Of a DNA stretch of 64,000 bases, positions 63,301 through 64,000 are shown one piece after another. The translations under genes and the position numbers were made by a program. This DNA comes from Rubripirellula amarantea. Lineage in GTDB: Bacteria; Planctomycetota; Planctomycetia; Pirellulales; Pirellulaceae. The notes below the pieces were generated by a model. It had not been told where the DNA came from and searched no databases. It saw only the letters and a list, made by a program, of their open reading frames with translations. Position 1 is the first letter of the stretch. Every line of letters begins with the position of its first letter. The stretch is taken from assembly GCF_007859865.1 (NCBI RefSeq), contig NZ_SJPI01000001.1, positions 3,223,406 through 3,287,405 on the forward strand. The letters are read 5' to 3'.

Positions 63301-63946
63301 CGCACATTCCCAGTTTGCTTGCCTCTCCGAGACAAATGGTCGAGATATGAAGCGGCCCAATCACATTCTTGCCAGTAACCGCGGCAATCTTCAAACAGTA
63401 GTGACGCCACATTTTAGTTTGCATTTTTTCGGTGATCTTTAAGCCTGAATAAGTGAACCAAACCATGGGGCCCGCCGACGCAGCCCATGATTCAATCCGA
63501 AATTCGATCGTGTCCTTAACGGGGTTTGCCGAGAAGCGAATGAATCCGGCTTCGAGGTGTCCATCGAGCGTTATAAATGTAAACGAACGTTCATCGATAG
63601 CGATCGTTTCGACGGGGCCATCCCAAGGTCCGGAAATTGAGATGTGGTAACGATCTCCAACCGCCATCTGGCCTTCTTCACCCCGAGTCTTATTGAACTC
63701 AGCAAGTCGAGGATCACAATACCGACCCGGGAAAGCTTGCACGTTAGCAATGATCTCCTCAGCAGAACTTTCACTATCAAAAAGCAAGTGGTACTTACGA
63801 TTGAATATTTTGCCTACGCCTGCACTTGGCAATTGAAAGTCAGCGACATCTGGGTCCATCGCAACGACGCGTCGAAGTAGTTCGCATAGATCGGAGACTT
63901 CGTCGCCGGTGCTCTTGTCGCGATAAACCGTTTCGACACCCTCCAT
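63293..63946 (-). CDS. DUF1990-related protein, possibly open to the right edge
   Basis: 217 residues from the ATG at 63946. The end (GHLEAGFIRFSANPVKDTIE; FRIESWAASAGPMVWFTYSG; MWRHYCLKIAAVTGKNVIG) matches the second half of the DUF1990 group and is weakly like its neighbour. No stop occurs in frame from 63946 to the window edge (WIRTVFINAPPTMEG), so the true start may lie outside. Function is unknown. Confidence 0.7.
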   Translation of the reverse strand: MEGVETVYRDKSTGDEVSDLCELLRRVVAMDPDVADFQLPSAGVGKIFNRKYHLLFDSESSAEEIIANVQAFPGRYCDPRLAEFNKTRGEEGQMAVGDRYHISISGPWDGPVETIAIDERSFTFITLDGHLEAGFIRFSANPVKDTIEFRIESWAASAGPMVWFTYSGLKITEKMQTKMWRHYCLKIAAVTGKNVIGPLHISTICLGEASKLGMCGE

Positions 63947-64000
63947 CGTTGGCGGCGCGTTGATGAAAACGGTACGAATCCACCCTCTCGCGAAACGTGC

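Overview
The window reads as chromosomal DNA of a planctomycete of the Pirellulales, most like Rhodopirellula. This is an inference from family content: a PSCyt1/DUF1549/DUF1553 protein paired with a DUF1501 protein, a large di-heme dehydrogenase-like protein, a Rhodopirellula/Verrucomicrobium-type ECF sigma factor with a FecR-like partner, a sigma plus Ser/Thr kinase module, a CotH/DUF4956/VTC cluster, and GC of roughly the low-to-mid fifties. No rRNA, tRNA, CRISPR array, transposase or prophage was recognised.

Layout. 1-4.8 kb: a secreted di-heme protein (cut by the left edge), a FecR-like anti-sigma protein and its ECF sigma factor, all on the minus strand. 5.3-15.7 kb: one long minus-strand operon-like run: hypothetical, CsbD-like, a frame-interrupted small gene, PTS enzyme I, GH130, a GT4 fused to a hairpin-type domain, GH130, GH13 and GT4. 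It looks like a closed set for making and recycling an oligosaccharide. 16-19.9 kb: small hypotheticals, a seven-repeat SBBP propeller protein and an HPP membrane protein. 20.1-25 kb: three overlapping glycosyltransferases (GT4, MurG-like, GT2), and a MATE transporter transcribed away from them. 25-29 kb: a poxvirus-type topoisomerase IB, a GH88-like hydrolase and an SDR. 29.3-36.3 kb: a CotH-like kinase with glycine-rich inserts, DUF4956 and VTC proteins (overlapping or closely spaced), then an ECF sigma factor with a receptor-type Ser/Thr kinase. 36.5-39.1 kb: a CNNM/CorC-type protein and a DHH phosphoesterase.

39.2-61.5 kb is the most coherent accessory region. A secreted DUF1593 protein and an AraC regulator with a dyad in its leader precede a zinc dehydrogenase and a tightly packed ribose operon (RbsD, RbsB, DUF2291, RbsA, RbsC, RbsK). 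Two more DUF1593 proteins, a GH51 arabinofuranosidase, a DUF1501/PSCyt1 pair and a 1173-residue protein joining CE15-like, GH10 xylanase and SGNH esterase domains follow. My reading is that secreted enzymes attack decorated xylan and release pentofuranosyl sugars, and the Rbs system imports and phosphorylates ribose or a ribose-like sugar. 61.8-64 kb: small stress-type hypotheticals and two adjacent DUF1990-like proteins, the last open to the right edge.

The points most worth a second look are the trimodular CE15-GH10-SGNH enzyme, the three DUF1593 proteins around the ribose operon, the small gene split at an A AAA AAC heptamer inside the sugar operon, the GH130/GT4/enzyme I operon itself, and the hairpin at about 37.95-38.0 kb.
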